64,000 bases of DNA, from positions 2,696,501-2,760,500 of the forward strand of contig NZ_CP143423.1 of assembly GCF_014337925.2 (NCBI RefSeq). Reading direction: 5' to 3'. Positions within the stretch are counted from its first letter, which is position 1, and every line of letters begins with the position of its first letter. The notes under the pieces were generated by a model. It ran no database searches, was not told the origin of the DNA, and was given only the letters and a program-made list of their open reading frames with translations. The translations under genes were made by a program, and so were the position numbers. The DNA is from Roseobacter fucihabitans. GTDB lineage: Bacteria; Pseudomonadota; Alphaproteobacteria; Rhodobacterales; Rhodobacteraceae. Below are positions 54,676 to 63,253 of the stretch, piece after piece.

Positions 54676-55249
54676 GACCCAACTCCTTGAGGTCCTGATA
54701 ACGGTCGCCGATGCGGTGATGCGGGCGCCCGCCAATTGAGGCACCAAGCCCAATCAGGATTTCATCTGATGCGGGGGCATCCGCCACTGAAGTCTGGATG
54801 GTGAGATAGTGCGAGCGTTTGCCCCCATCGTGCTTGTCCATCAACGGGATCATCAGCGGCGCATTTGCAGGTCCACGCGTATTGCAAAATGACAGATATG
54901 ATTTCGCACCGACCGCGTTGCGGTAATGGTTGCCGAAATGAAGCGTATGAATGAGCGCGGAGGCGTGCTCCACTTCACCGTTCAGACCGACGATCGCGGA
55001 TTTGCCATAGGCTTCGACCCTATCGCCCCCGCCTGCCGCATCCAGCACCATTTTCGTGAGCAATTCACCCAGGCCCGGCGCGCAATCGCGGATCGCGAGG
55101 GAGAGGTCCTCAACAAAACCCTGATGAGCCCAAGGGTTTTTGATCACGGCCATCGCCGCGATCAGCTGGAGCGGTTTCGCCGCAGCCTTGCCGCCCTCGA
55201 TCAGGGTGTTTTCAACATGCAGGAGCGTTTTTCTAATTTCAGCAGGCAC
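54647..55249 (-). CDS. DUF1185 (amino acid synthesis) family protein
   Basis: 200 residues from a GTG start at 55249. MPAEIRKTLLHVENTLIEGG, IKNPWAHQGFVEDL and GKSAIVGLNGEVEHASALIH are the family segments. The biochemical role of the family is not established. First gene of the five-gene operon and the one nearest to the GntR operator. Confidence 0.82.
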   Translation of the reverse strand: MPAEIRKTLLHVENTLIEGGKAAAKPLQLIAAMAVIKNPWAHQGFVEDLSLAIRDCAPGLGELLTKMVLDAAGGGDRVEAYGKSAIVGLNGEVEHASALIHTLHFGNHYRNAVGAKSYLSFCNTRGPANAPLMIPLMDKHDGGKRSHYLTIQTSVADAPASDEILIGLGASIGGRPHHRIGDRYQDLKELGHDVDNPAAV

Positions 55250-55283
55250 AATAGAATCCTATGATAGTTCGGATGATGTAATG

Positions 55284-55293
55284 TGGTATACCA
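55284..55293. promoter_or_regulatory. GntR-type palindrome TGGTATACCA
   Basis: A perfect 10-bp palindrome of the TGGT-NN-ACCA kind used by FCD-type GntR proteins. It is in the 101-bp divergent gap between the monooxygenase operon and the GntR gene, about 35 bp from the DUF1185 start, and would overlap both promoters. Confidence 0.55.
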
Positions 55294-55350
55294 TCATACA
55301 ATATGTCAATACACTTGTTCTAAGACTGCGCCTCTGATAGGTAATCGGCC

Positions 55351-56055
55351 ATGAATATAGAGAAAAATACCCTTGCCAAGATTGACAGGGCCCCGCAAAC
55401 ACTACGCGACATGGTTCAGGACCGGATGCGAACGGCCATTATCGAGGGCCATTTTGCACCGGGAGAACGGCTGGTCGAACGGCCGCTTTGCGAACAGCTT
55501 GGTGTCAGCCGCACGGTGATCCGTGAAACCATTCGGTTTCTGGAAGCAGAGGGGCTTGTCGATATTATCCCAAATCGCGGACCAATCGTGGCCAAAATGG
55601 ATTGGCAACTAGCAAGGCAGATTTACGAAATCCGGCGCCAGTTGGAGGGATCTGCGGCAGCAACCTGTGCGTTGAGCCATGATGCTGAATTTGCCAATAA
55701 CTTGACCTCGGCGCTCCGCGAAATACAGGCGCGGCTTGGCGATACGACCTGGAGCAACCTTCTACAGGCCACGACCCAATTCTACGAACTGATCTTTGCG
55801 CAGGCGGATCACACGGTGGCCTGGGAGATCGTGCAGCGCCTGAATGGCCGGATCAGCAGGCTTCGCGCGCTTACCCTGGCAGCAAAGGACAGAGCGCGCC
55901 CGGGCATCAGCCATATGACTGAAATTCATCGCGCGATCCTGAGCACAAACCCCGTGGCCGCCCGCCAAGCGGTGCATGCCCATATCGATGATGCAGCAAC
56001 GACGGCGCAGAGATTTCTTGCAGCAACCCCAGAGGGTGGTGCGCGCGATGCCTAA
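55351..56055 (+). CDS. GntR-family transcriptional regulator, FCD type
   Basis: 234 residues. The winged helix (RMRTAIIEGHFAPGERLVER, LCEQLGVSRTVIRETIRFLE) is followed by an FCD ligand-binding domain (QIYEIRRQLEGSAAATCA, MTEIHRAILSTNPVAARQAV). It is divergent from the monooxygenase operon and is probably a substrate-responsive repressor of it. Its last 8 bases overlap the next gene. Confidence 0.92.
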   Translation: MNIEKNTLAKIDRAPQTLRDMVQDRMRTAIIEGHFAPGERLVERPLCEQLGVSRTVIRETIRFLEAEGLVDIIPNRGPIVAKMDWQLARQIYEIRRQLEGSAAATCALSHDAEFANNLTSALREIQARLGDTTWSNLLQATTQFYELIFAQADHTVAWEIVQRLNGRISRLRALTLAAKDRARPGISHMTEIHRAILSTNPVAARQAVHAHIDDAATTAQRFLAATPEGGARDA

Positions 56056-56755
56056 AGCCTACTGGATCGCTTTCGTGACCGTGACAGACGCGCAAGCCTA
56101 CGCGGGATATCAGCAACACGCCCCTGAAGCCTTTGCGAAACACGGTGCAAAATTCCTCGTAAGAGGGGGGTCCGCCGAGACACTTGAGGGCGAAGAATGG
56201 CAGCGCCATGTGGTAATTGCCTTTGACAGCAAGGCGCAGGCATTGGCCTGTTACAATTCACCGGAATATCGACATGCGCGCGAAAAACGCAACGGTGCGT
56301 GCCAGGCCAATATCGTGATCGTCGATGAATATGCCGCGTCGCAAGCGATTTTACCCGCGAAGGATAGCAAAACCATGGATACGTTTGACGAGGATTTGTT
56401 CCTCAAAGGGCTGGGACACCGCAAGGCGACCCTGGGTCGAGAGTATGTCGAAAAGAACCTCGCCGCCGCCGATGATTTCACCCGCCCGTTTCAGGAAGCC
56501 ATGACGGCCTGGTGCTGGGGATTTGGCTGGGGCGATGATGTGATCGACGCCAAAACACGTTCCATGATGAACCTGTCGATGATCGGCGCTTTGGGCAAGA
56601 TGCAGGAATGGGAACTGCATTGTCGCGGGGCAATTAACAACGGCGTGACCAAAGAGGAAATCCGCGCGATCATCCATGTTATCGCGATTTATTGCGGAGT
56701 TCCGCAGGGGCTGGAGTGTTTCAGGGCAGCGCGTAAGGTATTTGACGAGGGCTAG
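56048..56755 (+). CDS. DUF1330 - carboxymuconolactone decarboxylase fusion
   Basis: 235 residues from ATG 56048. Residues 1-97 are a DUF1330 ferredoxin-like domain (AYWIAFVTVTDAQAYAGYQ, CYNSPEYRHAREKRNGA). Residues 115-235 are a CMD domain of the PcaC type (GREYVEKNLAAADDFTRPFQ, LGKMQEWELHCRGAINNGVT, YCGVPQGLECFRAAR). Fusions of this kind occur in ring-cleavage and side-chain catabolic clusters. It is co-transcribed with the regulator. Confidence 0.85.
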   Translation: MPKAYWIAFVTVTDAQAYAGYQQHAPEAFAKHGAKFLVRGGSAETLEGEEWQRHVVIAFDSKAQALACYNSPEYRHAREKRNGACQANIVIVDEYAASQAILPAKDSKTMDTFDEDLFLKGLGHRKATLGREYVEKNLAAADDFTRPFQEAMTAWCWGFGWGDDVIDAKTRSMMNLSMIGALGKMQEWELHCRGAINNGVTKEEIRAIIHVIAIYCGVPQGLECFRAARKVFDEG

Positions 56756-57093
56756 GGCCGCGCTGGTCTGGCGCTTCCAAAGCGCGCCGACAACGGTCTC
56801 GATTGCTCGGGAACCCCCGAAAGGCCCCGGCCGTGTAAAAAGACCGCGCTGCACAGCAACGAGCAGGCAATGCTGATCCGGTCCGATCGGTACCGCAATG
56901 GCCGGTCATGCGCCAAACATGTTGAAATGTGCCCTGGTGATCCATACGCAATCGGTATCTGTTGTGACGCCACCTATCATCATTGTCACCCAGTCAACAT
57001 GCTGCTCGGCGCGCGCGATCAATTTGCTCAAACAACTCTTGTGCTGATTGCGTAAAAAATCAACAAATCACTTTCAACAATTAGGACTTCACA
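56756..57093. other. Intergenic region, nothing recognised
   Basis: 338 bp between the CMD fusion and the chorismate-mutase-like gene. No gene is supported; AT-rich sequence at 57035-57080 may hold the promoter of the next gene. Confidence 0.4.
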
Positions 57094-57393
57094 ATGACAG
57101 ACCTTATGCCGCCTAAAGACTGCGCATCAATGGCCGACCTAAGACGTCAAATCGATCTCATCGACACGATGTTACTGGACCTTCTGGCGACCCGCAGCCA
57201 GTATATCGATCGTGCCATTGATCTAAAGCGGATCGAAGGTTTGCCTGCCAGGATCGTCGAGCGCGTCGCGGAAGTTCTGCAAAACGTCACATCGAAAGCT
57301 GCGCACATCGGTTTGGACGAAAAGCTTGCTGAGACCCTTTGGTCGGAACTGATCGAATGGTCAATAGAACGGGAAAGCAAGCATTTGGGATAG
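57094..57393 (+). CDS. Chorismate mutase-like protein (AroQ type)
   Basis: 99 residues, all-helical. MADLRRQIDLIDTMLLDLLA and TRSQYIDRAIDLKR at residues 13-47 form the first AroQ helix with its conserved Arg and Lys, and the C-terminal helix ETLWSELIEWSIERE the third. Stand-alone proteins of this size act as chorismate mutases or isochorismate pyruvate lyases. It lies outside any biosynthetic operon here, so its role is unclear. Confidence 0.75.
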   Translation: MTDLMPPKDCASMADLRRQIDLIDTMLLDLLATRSQYIDRAIDLKRIEGLPARIVERVAEVLQNVTSKAAHIGLDEKLAETLWSELIEWSIERESKHLG

Positions 57394-57632
57394 GTGCCAA
57401 AGAGCATGTTCCGTGTCAAAGGCATAGTGCAGAAAACTCCGCAGAGACGGCACGATACTCTAAAAAACAGCTCTGTCTCGCTCCTTTTCGCGCAACAGCG
57501 TTGCGTTTTACATGCGTTGGGAATGCCTGCCCTTTTCAAAGCTGCGCCCCCCAGTTTGTGATCACGGTCAGGCCCCCCAACGGATCCGGTATCGTGAGCC
57601 GCGTGAACAACTGGGTTTGGGGAGGCCAATGA
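57394..57632. other. Intergenic region, nothing recognised
   Basis: 240 bp between the chorismate-mutase-like gene and the AraC fragment. No convincing gene. Confidence 0.35.
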
Positions 57633-57893
57633 TCACGTTCTTACCGTGCACCTTACGCCAAAGCGTTCTCGGTACGCAGTTGGTAGCGTGCCAAGCAGCT
57701 TGAGGAAACTCCGGCGCATCTTTTGTTCGGTCGCAAAGCCGGACAGAGAGGCAATTTCTTTGAGGGGTTTGGGACTGTTTTCAAGATATCTCCTCGCGAT
57801 GGCCAGTCTTGCGCTGCCGGGACTGATCCCTTGAGTGTTGATCACAGAGACAATCGGTCTCGGTGACAAAGCCTTCACCGCCGGTGGTATCAA
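57633..57893 (-). pseudogene. C-terminal fragment of an AraC/GlxA-type regulator
   Basis: The reading GSARLAIARRYLENSPKPLK, IASLSGFATEQKMRRSFLK and TLPTAYRERFGVR is the DNA-binding end of GlxA/AraC proteins. The N-terminal DJ-1/PfpI-like domain is missing and no start codon with an RBS is seen. Confidence 0.65.
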
Positions 57894-58028
57894 ATCTACG
57901 TCTTCCTGCTGGCGGCCAGCGTCTATGCCGGTCTAAAAGTCTGGTATAAAAGCTACCGTGAACGCACTGAGAATGCGCGGGCGGAAATCGACCGCCTGCT
58001 GTCTCAGGCGCAAGCCAGCGAAAGTTGA
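57867..58028 (+). pseudogene. Fragment of a small membrane protein
   Basis: An open stretch without a start gives YQIYVFLLAASVYAGLKVWY (one membrane helix) and then a coiled-coil-like tail RTENARAEIDRLLSQAQASE. It resembles a small inner-membrane protein of a phage or plasmid but no family is assigned. The 5' end is lost at the AraC fragment. Confidence 0.35.
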
Positions 58029-58032
58029 TGCT

Positions 58033-58236
58033 ATGCAACAAACCAAACCACTTGAGGAAATCACAATTGATGAGCTCGACGCCATACTGGCCGAGGCTTG
58101 CGCAAAGGTGATCGCCGAATCCTTTGCCGAAGGCGTTCCGATTATCCACAGAGATGAGGAGAAAACATGCCGTGAATGGCCTGATGGCCACAGTGAAGTC
58201 ATCCATGAGCGCATGAGGCCGGAGACTAAGCCATGA
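58033..58236 (+). CDS. Small hypothetical protein
   Basis: 67 residues from ATG 58033 (MQQTKPLEEITIDELDAILA). Acidic, no membrane segment. Its end overlaps the start of the metallophosphoesterase frame as ATGA, so the two were an operon. I do not recognise it. Confidence 0.45.
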   Translation: MQQTKPLEEITIDELDAILAEACAKVIAESFAEGVPIIHRDEEKTCREWPDGHSEVIHERMRPETKP

Positions 58237-58708
58237 CCGTCTGGTACACGGTCGACACGCACTTCGGTCACGACAACATCATCAAGCATTGCAACCAGCC
58301 GTTCACATCGGCGGCGCAGATGGATGCTGTTCTAATGAAAAACTTGGGTGCGAAGGTCGGCCCGAAGGACTCGCTCTGGATCGTCGGCGACTTTGCTTTC
58401 GGGCCAAAGGCGAAGGATTGAAACTGGTTGATGAAGCTCTGTTCGCAAAACTGCCGGGCGCGGAAAAACACCTCGTAATCGGCAACCACGATGGCGAGGC
58501 GACCCAGCAACTGCCTTGAACCAGCGCAACACATCTGGCTGAGGTGGCGGATGCCAAAAGCCCCCATTCGGTCCTCTGCCATTGCCCAATGATCACGCGG
58601 CACCGCGCCCGGAAAGGCGCGCTACACTTGTTCGGCCATGTGCACGATCAGTGGATGGGTAGCCGCAACGCCGTCAACGTCGGCGTGGATGTTTGGGGCT
58701 ATCGGTAA
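58233..58708 (+). pseudogene. Broken metallophosphoesterase
   Basis: MTVWYTVDTHFGHDNIIKH, then LWIVGDFAFGPKAKD ends at a stop; the next frame continues LPGAEKHLVIGNHDGEATQQ, and after another stop HLFGHVHDQWMGSRNAVNVG. DXH, GDF, GNHD and GHVH are the family metal motifs. At least one frameshift and one stop break the gene. Confidence 0.75.
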
Positions 58709-59482
58709 GATTTACGGCCAAGAACGCAACATCACTACCTACAACTTGGCCCGGATGAACATGCTCTTGCAGGGGTTAAAGACACCGAGTTCAAGATTTT
58801 TCACGGCGACATCTTGACGAACGACTGGGACATGCTGAGGGAGCCAAATCCAGCCAAGATGCCGCGTTTCGATGCGGTGGTTGCGAACCCGCCTTTCAGC
58901 TATCGCTGGGACCCCTCCGAGGCCCTTGGAGAAGATGCCCGGTTCAAAAACCATGGCCTAGCCCCCAAGTCTGCCGCCGATTTCGCGTTTTTGCTTCATG
59001 GCTTTCACTACCTGAAAGACGAGAGCACGATGGCAATCATCCTTCCGCATGGTGTGTTGTTCAGACGCGGGGCCGAGGAGAGGATTAGAACCAAGCTACT
59101 GAAAGATGGCCATGTCGACACCGTCATTGGTTTGCCCGCGAACCTGTTTTTCTCGACAGGCATCCCCGTCTGTATCCTCGTGCTAAAGAAGTGCAAGAAA
59201 TTCGACGACATCTTATTCATTAATGCCACTGGACCTGACCACTTCAAAAAGGGCAAGCGTCAAAACCAGCTGGCCCCAAGCACATCCGCGACATAGTCGA
59301 AACATATCAGTTCCGTAGAGAAGAAGACCGCTACTCTGGCGTGTTGACATGGATGAGACCGAGAAGGAGATAGACATTGCCCAGACGAACCTTGCACTTA
59401 AGGCATTGGAAGAAAAAAACTTGGCCGTTAAAGCCGCCCATAATGGGTTTCTTGACGAGCTTGGATCGCCTACGCTTCCTTA
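58709..59482 (+). pseudogene. Truncated type I restriction-modification methylase (HsdM)
   Basis: YGQERNITTYNLARMNMLLQ opens the reading, a frameshift at about 58780 follows, then FDAVVANPPFSYRWDP holds the adenine-methylase motif NPPF, and STMAIILPHGVLFRRGAEER and VDTVIGLPANLFFSTGIPVC are HsdM segments. Further frames supply IVETYQFRREEDRYS and KEIDIAQTNLALKALEEKN. The N-terminal third is gone and no hsdS or hsdR is present, so the system is dead. Confidence 0.75.
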
Positions 59483-59740
59483 GGGACAGAGCTCTCAGAA
59501 CAAGCTTTCTGCGGTGGTAAGATTCAGGAACAAGAAATCTTCCGTGTTCTGTGGAGCAGAGGTGTGCCGATATGACCAATATCCGCCGGAGGCTTTCACT
59601 GCCGCTTAGCTCCTCGAGGCTATCTTGCGTTTGTCGCCCTTCGGGAACCGCGCAGGCGTGAACGACACCACAGAACAGGCCTCATCGACACATCACGCGC
59701 GTTGGCAGATGGGGGCCTTCGCGCGAACCCCGAAAGACCA

Positions 59741-60229
59741 TCAATAGCCGTCATCGCGCAGGTCCAAATCGGGCTGCTCCTCAAGATGCACTTCCGCCGC
59801 ACTTGCGGGGTCAATGCGGCCCGCAATAACATCTTCAAGCCCGCTCAAATGATCGCCGTAGCTTAGAAGATTGATCTTGAGCGCGGGCACAAAGGGCACC
59901 GGGTTGATGTCGCCCTTGCCAAAATTCACCGATGTGCGATAGCGGGTTTCACCCGTGTCGAAATTCATCTCAAAGCAGCCGCGCGACTGACCGTAATTCA
60001 CCCGTGTCAGGAACTCCGACACATCGGCCCTGCGCCCGGCGGGCACCTCAATGGGCAGGATCGAGTAGATCAGGATCTGCGACTCCTCCTCGATGTACCA
60101 GATCAGGCAGACCCAGCTGCCGGCTTCATTGCCGTACTCAAAACGAATATAGGGTTCGGTTTCATGCTGCTGGACCTGCCAGTTGTCGCGCGCAAAATAA
60201 TCCAGGATCATCTCTTCAAGCGCACCCAT
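59741..60229 (-). CDS. YbjN-domain protein (putative chaperone or immunity partner)
   Basis: 162 residues. EEMILDYFARDNWQVQQHET and ILIYSILPIEVPAGRRADVS, FLTRVNYGQSRGCFEMNFDT show the YbjN fold, which is related to type III secretion chaperones. It lies 18 bp after the DUF4157 gene on the same strand, so it may bind, fold or neutralise that protein. The acidic tail DLDLRDDGY is typical of binding partners. Confidence 0.78.
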   Translation of the reverse strand: MGALEEMILDYFARDNWQVQQHETEPYIRFEYGNEAGSWVCLIWYIEEESQILIYSILPIEVPAGRRADVSEFLTRVNYGQSRGCFEMNFDTGETRYRTSVNFGKGDINPVPFVPALKINLLSYGDHLSGLEDVIAGRIDPASAAEVHLEEQPDLDLRDDGY

Positions 60230-60247
60230 GCCGGTCCCTTTCGTGGT

Positions 60248-63200
60248 TTACCACTTGCTGATGTCCAATTTGCTCTCTCGGGCCTGCTCGATGAAGTTCG
60301 CGCGGGCCTTTGCGGGCCAGCGGTCCAGTCTCTGAAATTGTTGCTTCAAAACGTCCTGGGGTGCTGTCTTCAGGTCCATCGTCATATTGACACCCTTGTT
60401 CGTTGACAATCTGGCAAAACCGCCCGAGCCATAGCGCATGAGGAATTCCGATCGTATCTTGTGATCGTAAAGCCCTGATTGCTTGAGCGGACCATTGTCA
60501 TATCCGATCAAACGGTCAAGGCGATCCCTTTGCGCCCTATTAAGCTGGTTGATCGTTGGCACATTCGTCATGTTGACCACCAAGACACGCGCCCCTGTGA
60601 AATCGCCATAGGTGATGGACCCAATGATCGAGCTCGCGACATAAAGGCCCGGCCCCTGCAGCGACGATGTGTTACTGATTGCCGTCGCTTCGCGCAGGGA
60701 CGGTGCAGCGGCATGAATGTCATGGCTCCCCGGCGGCCCCCAAGAGTACCACGTTCCGGTCGTGGTCTCCATATTGATAATCTGCTCCACCTCCCGGATG
60801 CGGTTCATTTTATCCGCAGCGATCGAGGATAGCGGCGCTTCTGGTGCGTTGGGGTGGTAATGGCGGATCAACGCCGCAACGACCATGTTTACGCGAGGGA
60901 CATCGAGGGAGGTTACGGGTGTCGTTACAGTAAGCGCCTGAACGAAGGGAGCCGGGCTGATCGGGCCCGCTGCCGGCGGGGCCACCGCGCTGATGTCCCG
61001 TCTCACCCGATCCAGATGGAGGATTTCTTCGGGCTTGGCAAAATCGATCACCACATCGGGCAGACCTGCATCGCGCAAGCGGGCTCTTGCGCCCTGATCG
61101 CTCAGGACAGCCGCCACGTGGTGATGGGCCAAAAGATCGCTGAGCGTGCGGCGTGCGCGCTCGGCACCAAAGGTGTTGGCGAGGTAAAGATAGGAGGGAT
61201 CCTCCTTGATCCGGCGCACGGCTTGCCGCCTCTCGGAGCCCGCAACACTTGCATCAATCTGGCGCGTCCGCACGACCTGCTCAAGGCGCTGCATCGCCAC
61301 GGTATCGCGCTCGTTCATCGCACTCAGGGAAAGCTTATTGACCCCGCTCGCAACCAGCGCCCCCTTGGCTGCCGCTTCACTCTGATTGGCATTCAGCACA
61401 GTGTTTTCGAGGTGGTCTTTCCAGGCAACTGAGAAATAATCGGCCGGAAATACATTCACCAAAGGCCCGTCATTCGGCAAGATTCCGGCAAAGTTGACAC
61501 GGGTCATCGGGCTGAGGTTCATCATGTGCTCATATTCCGCGCCGGGGCGTGTCGGATCGACGTGAAAAGGCACGCCGTAAGCCTCCGCCGCTTTGAAGAC
61601 TTCGTAAAAACTGTGATCGCGCGCGGCAATCATCCAACCGGCAAGCCCTAGGCGCAACGACATCTTCTGAACGGAATTCTTGACGCCCAGATGTTCTGCG
61701 GCATGCATCATCAGATCGGTGGAGCCGGAAATGCCTGCCTCCATACGCGCCTTGATCTGGGCGGCTTCCTTGGCGCTGTCGGAATCGAGGTTGATGTCGT
61801 AATGCTCACGACCCTGCCCCCAACTCAGATTCGCCGTCCCGCCCTGGCGGAACATCGTGCGTGACCCGCTTGTGATGTTTTCCGCCAACCCCCGGCGCTT
61901 GATCATCAGATCGATTTCCTCATCCGTCAGATCGGGCACATCCCCGACCGTCAGATGGCGTTGTTTATCCTCAGACACCGCCGCACGCGGGTCGTGAAAC
62001 CGTTCCCCATGCGCTTTGTGGGTTGCGGGTTTCCAGCCAACAACATTGCTCATCGTTTTATGATCAAACATGTCGCGCTTTCTGCGCGTGACCCCTGTCC
62101 TTTTGCGCGTTCTTTCCTTCTTTGCCTTTGCGATATTGATCAGGTCGCCTGTTTCGGCGGGATTATGCAGCGCCTCGATGCCGGAGCTCTCGGCAAAGCC
62201 TTTCGTGACCGTCTCATTCTTACTCCTGGAGACACGTTTTTCAGTATCGCCACTGCGATCAACGGACACGCCTTCGCTGCGCACCTTGATAGTCTGGCCC
62301 GATTTCCCACGCGCCTTTTTATCAAGTTGCAGCGCCGCGACCTTGAGCCATTTTGACAGCGCATTGTTGCGTACAGCGTTGTAAATCAGCTTGAGCTTTG
62401 TGCGCAGAGGTTTGTTGGTATCCGCAAAGAGCGCCGTGATATTTTCAGCCGTCATCTCGAAAGCGCCGTAATATCCGTCACCCGGTGGCCAGCCAAATTC
62501 ATGCTCATAGACCGCCGCCTGCTCCTGGGAAGTATGTACCGCCCAGGCATCAACGATGTTCTTGATGTTGAGCAGGATCCCATCAATCGCCATATTGACG
62601 GCAGGATTGGTCATGATGAGCGGTGCCATGCCAAGCTCAAAGGCCAGCGCTTTTTGAGCGTAATCCACATCCGCCTGCTGATCGACGCGTGCCTTTCCCA
62701 TACGGTCAAGCCCCGCATAGACGCGTTGCACCGGCATCCGTTGGCGCGGCACCCGTTGCAGGGCGTTTGATGGTGTTGCAGCCGCCTTATGGCTCAAGGC
62801 CCGCGCGCCCATCTGGTCCGCTTCATGTTCAAGGCCGGGATTATCGTTGATCGGCTGCCCCTGTTCCGAGGTCGTCGCTCTGACGCGCCCTTTGGCCTGT
62901 TGCACCACATGCCAGGCCTCATGGGGCAAATGCCGTTCCTGGCCCGGCGCGATGTGGATGTCGCGACCCTGCGCGTAGGCATGCGCCCTGAGTTGCGCCG
63001 GTCGTGGCGAGTTTCGATGAACTTTGACCCCATCAAGAGAGACCCCCGAGAGGGTCTCAATCCCCGATCTCAGATCATGAGGGACACCATCGCCCGCGAC
63101 ATTGGCGCTTTGGCGCGCAGAAGCTGACGTATTAGCAAGGCGCTGGAGCGTGGCCAGCGGTTGAATGGTTTGGCTCGCGTTCGCCACCGCCTGAAGCCCC

Positions 63201-63253
63201 GAAACCGACGTTGCAGGACCCGCAGAAACGGGACTACCGGTTTTCCGGGACAT
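60248..63253 (-). CDS. DUF4157-domain protein with ART-like C-terminus (putative effector)
   Basis: 1001 residues from ATG 63253 (AAAGG upstream); upstream in-frame codons to 63379 look unlike the rest. Residues 58-155 form the DUF4157 domain: LRSGIETLSGVSLDGVKVHR, the zincin motif HEAWH (111-115) and EHEAD (142-146). This domain marks many effectors of extracellular contractile injection systems. The middle is helical with basic stretches (KKERTRKRTGVTRRKRDM). Near residues 870-930 GPGLYVASSIIGSITYGDF resembles the GxGLY..YG core of ADP-ribosyltransferase-like toxins. No injection-system structural genes are in the window. DUF4157 part is firm; the ART reading is tentative. Confidence 0.8.
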   Translation of the reverse strand: MSRKTGSPVSAGPATSVSGLQAVANASQTIQPLATLQRLANTSASARQSANVAGDGVPHDLRSGIETLSGVSLDGVKVHRNSPRPAQLRAHAYAQGRDIHIAPGQERHLPHEAWHVVQQAKGRVRATTSEQGQPINDNPGLEHEADQMGARALSHKAAATPSNALQRVPRQRMPVQRVYAGLDRMGKARVDQQADVDYAQKALAFELGMAPLIMTNPAVNMAIDGILLNIKNIVDAWAVHTSQEQAAVYEHEFGWPPGDGYYGAFEMTAENITALFADTNKPLRTKLKLIYNAVRNNALSKWLKVAALQLDKKARGKSGQTIKVRSEGVSVDRSGDTEKRVSRSKNETVTKGFAESSGIEALHNPAETGDLINIAKAKKERTRKRTGVTRRKRDMFDHKTMSNVVGWKPATHKAHGERFHDPRAAVSEDKQRHLTVGDVPDLTDEEIDLMIKRRGLAENITSGSRTMFRQGGTANLSWGQGREHYDINLDSDSAKEAAQIKARMEAGISGSTDLMMHAAEHLGVKNSVQKMSLRLGLAGWMIAARDHSFYEVFKAAEAYGVPFHVDPTRPGAEYEHMMNLSPMTRVNFAGILPNDGPLVNVFPADYFSVAWKDHLENTVLNANQSEAAAKGALVASGVNKLSLSAMNERDTVAMQRLEQVVRTRQIDASVAGSERRQAVRRIKEDPSYLYLANTFGAERARRTLSDLLAHHHVAAVLSDQGARARLRDAGLPDVVIDFAKPEEILHLDRVRRDISAVAPPAAGPISPAPFVQALTVTTPVTSLDVPRVNMVVAALIRHYHPNAPEAPLSSIAADKMNRIREVEQIINMETTTGTWYSWGPPGSHDIHAAAPSLREATAISNTSSLQGPGLYVASSIIGSITYGDFTGARVLVVNMTNVPTINQLNRAQRDRLDRLIGYDNGPLKQSGLYDHKIRSEFLMRYGSGGFARLSTNKGVNMTMDLKTAPQDVLKQQFQRLDRWPAKARANFIEQARESKLDISKW

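Noticed and set aside
58709-59482. Active restriction-modification or defence island
   Set aside because: hsdM is truncated and frameshifted, with no hsdS or hsdR nearby.
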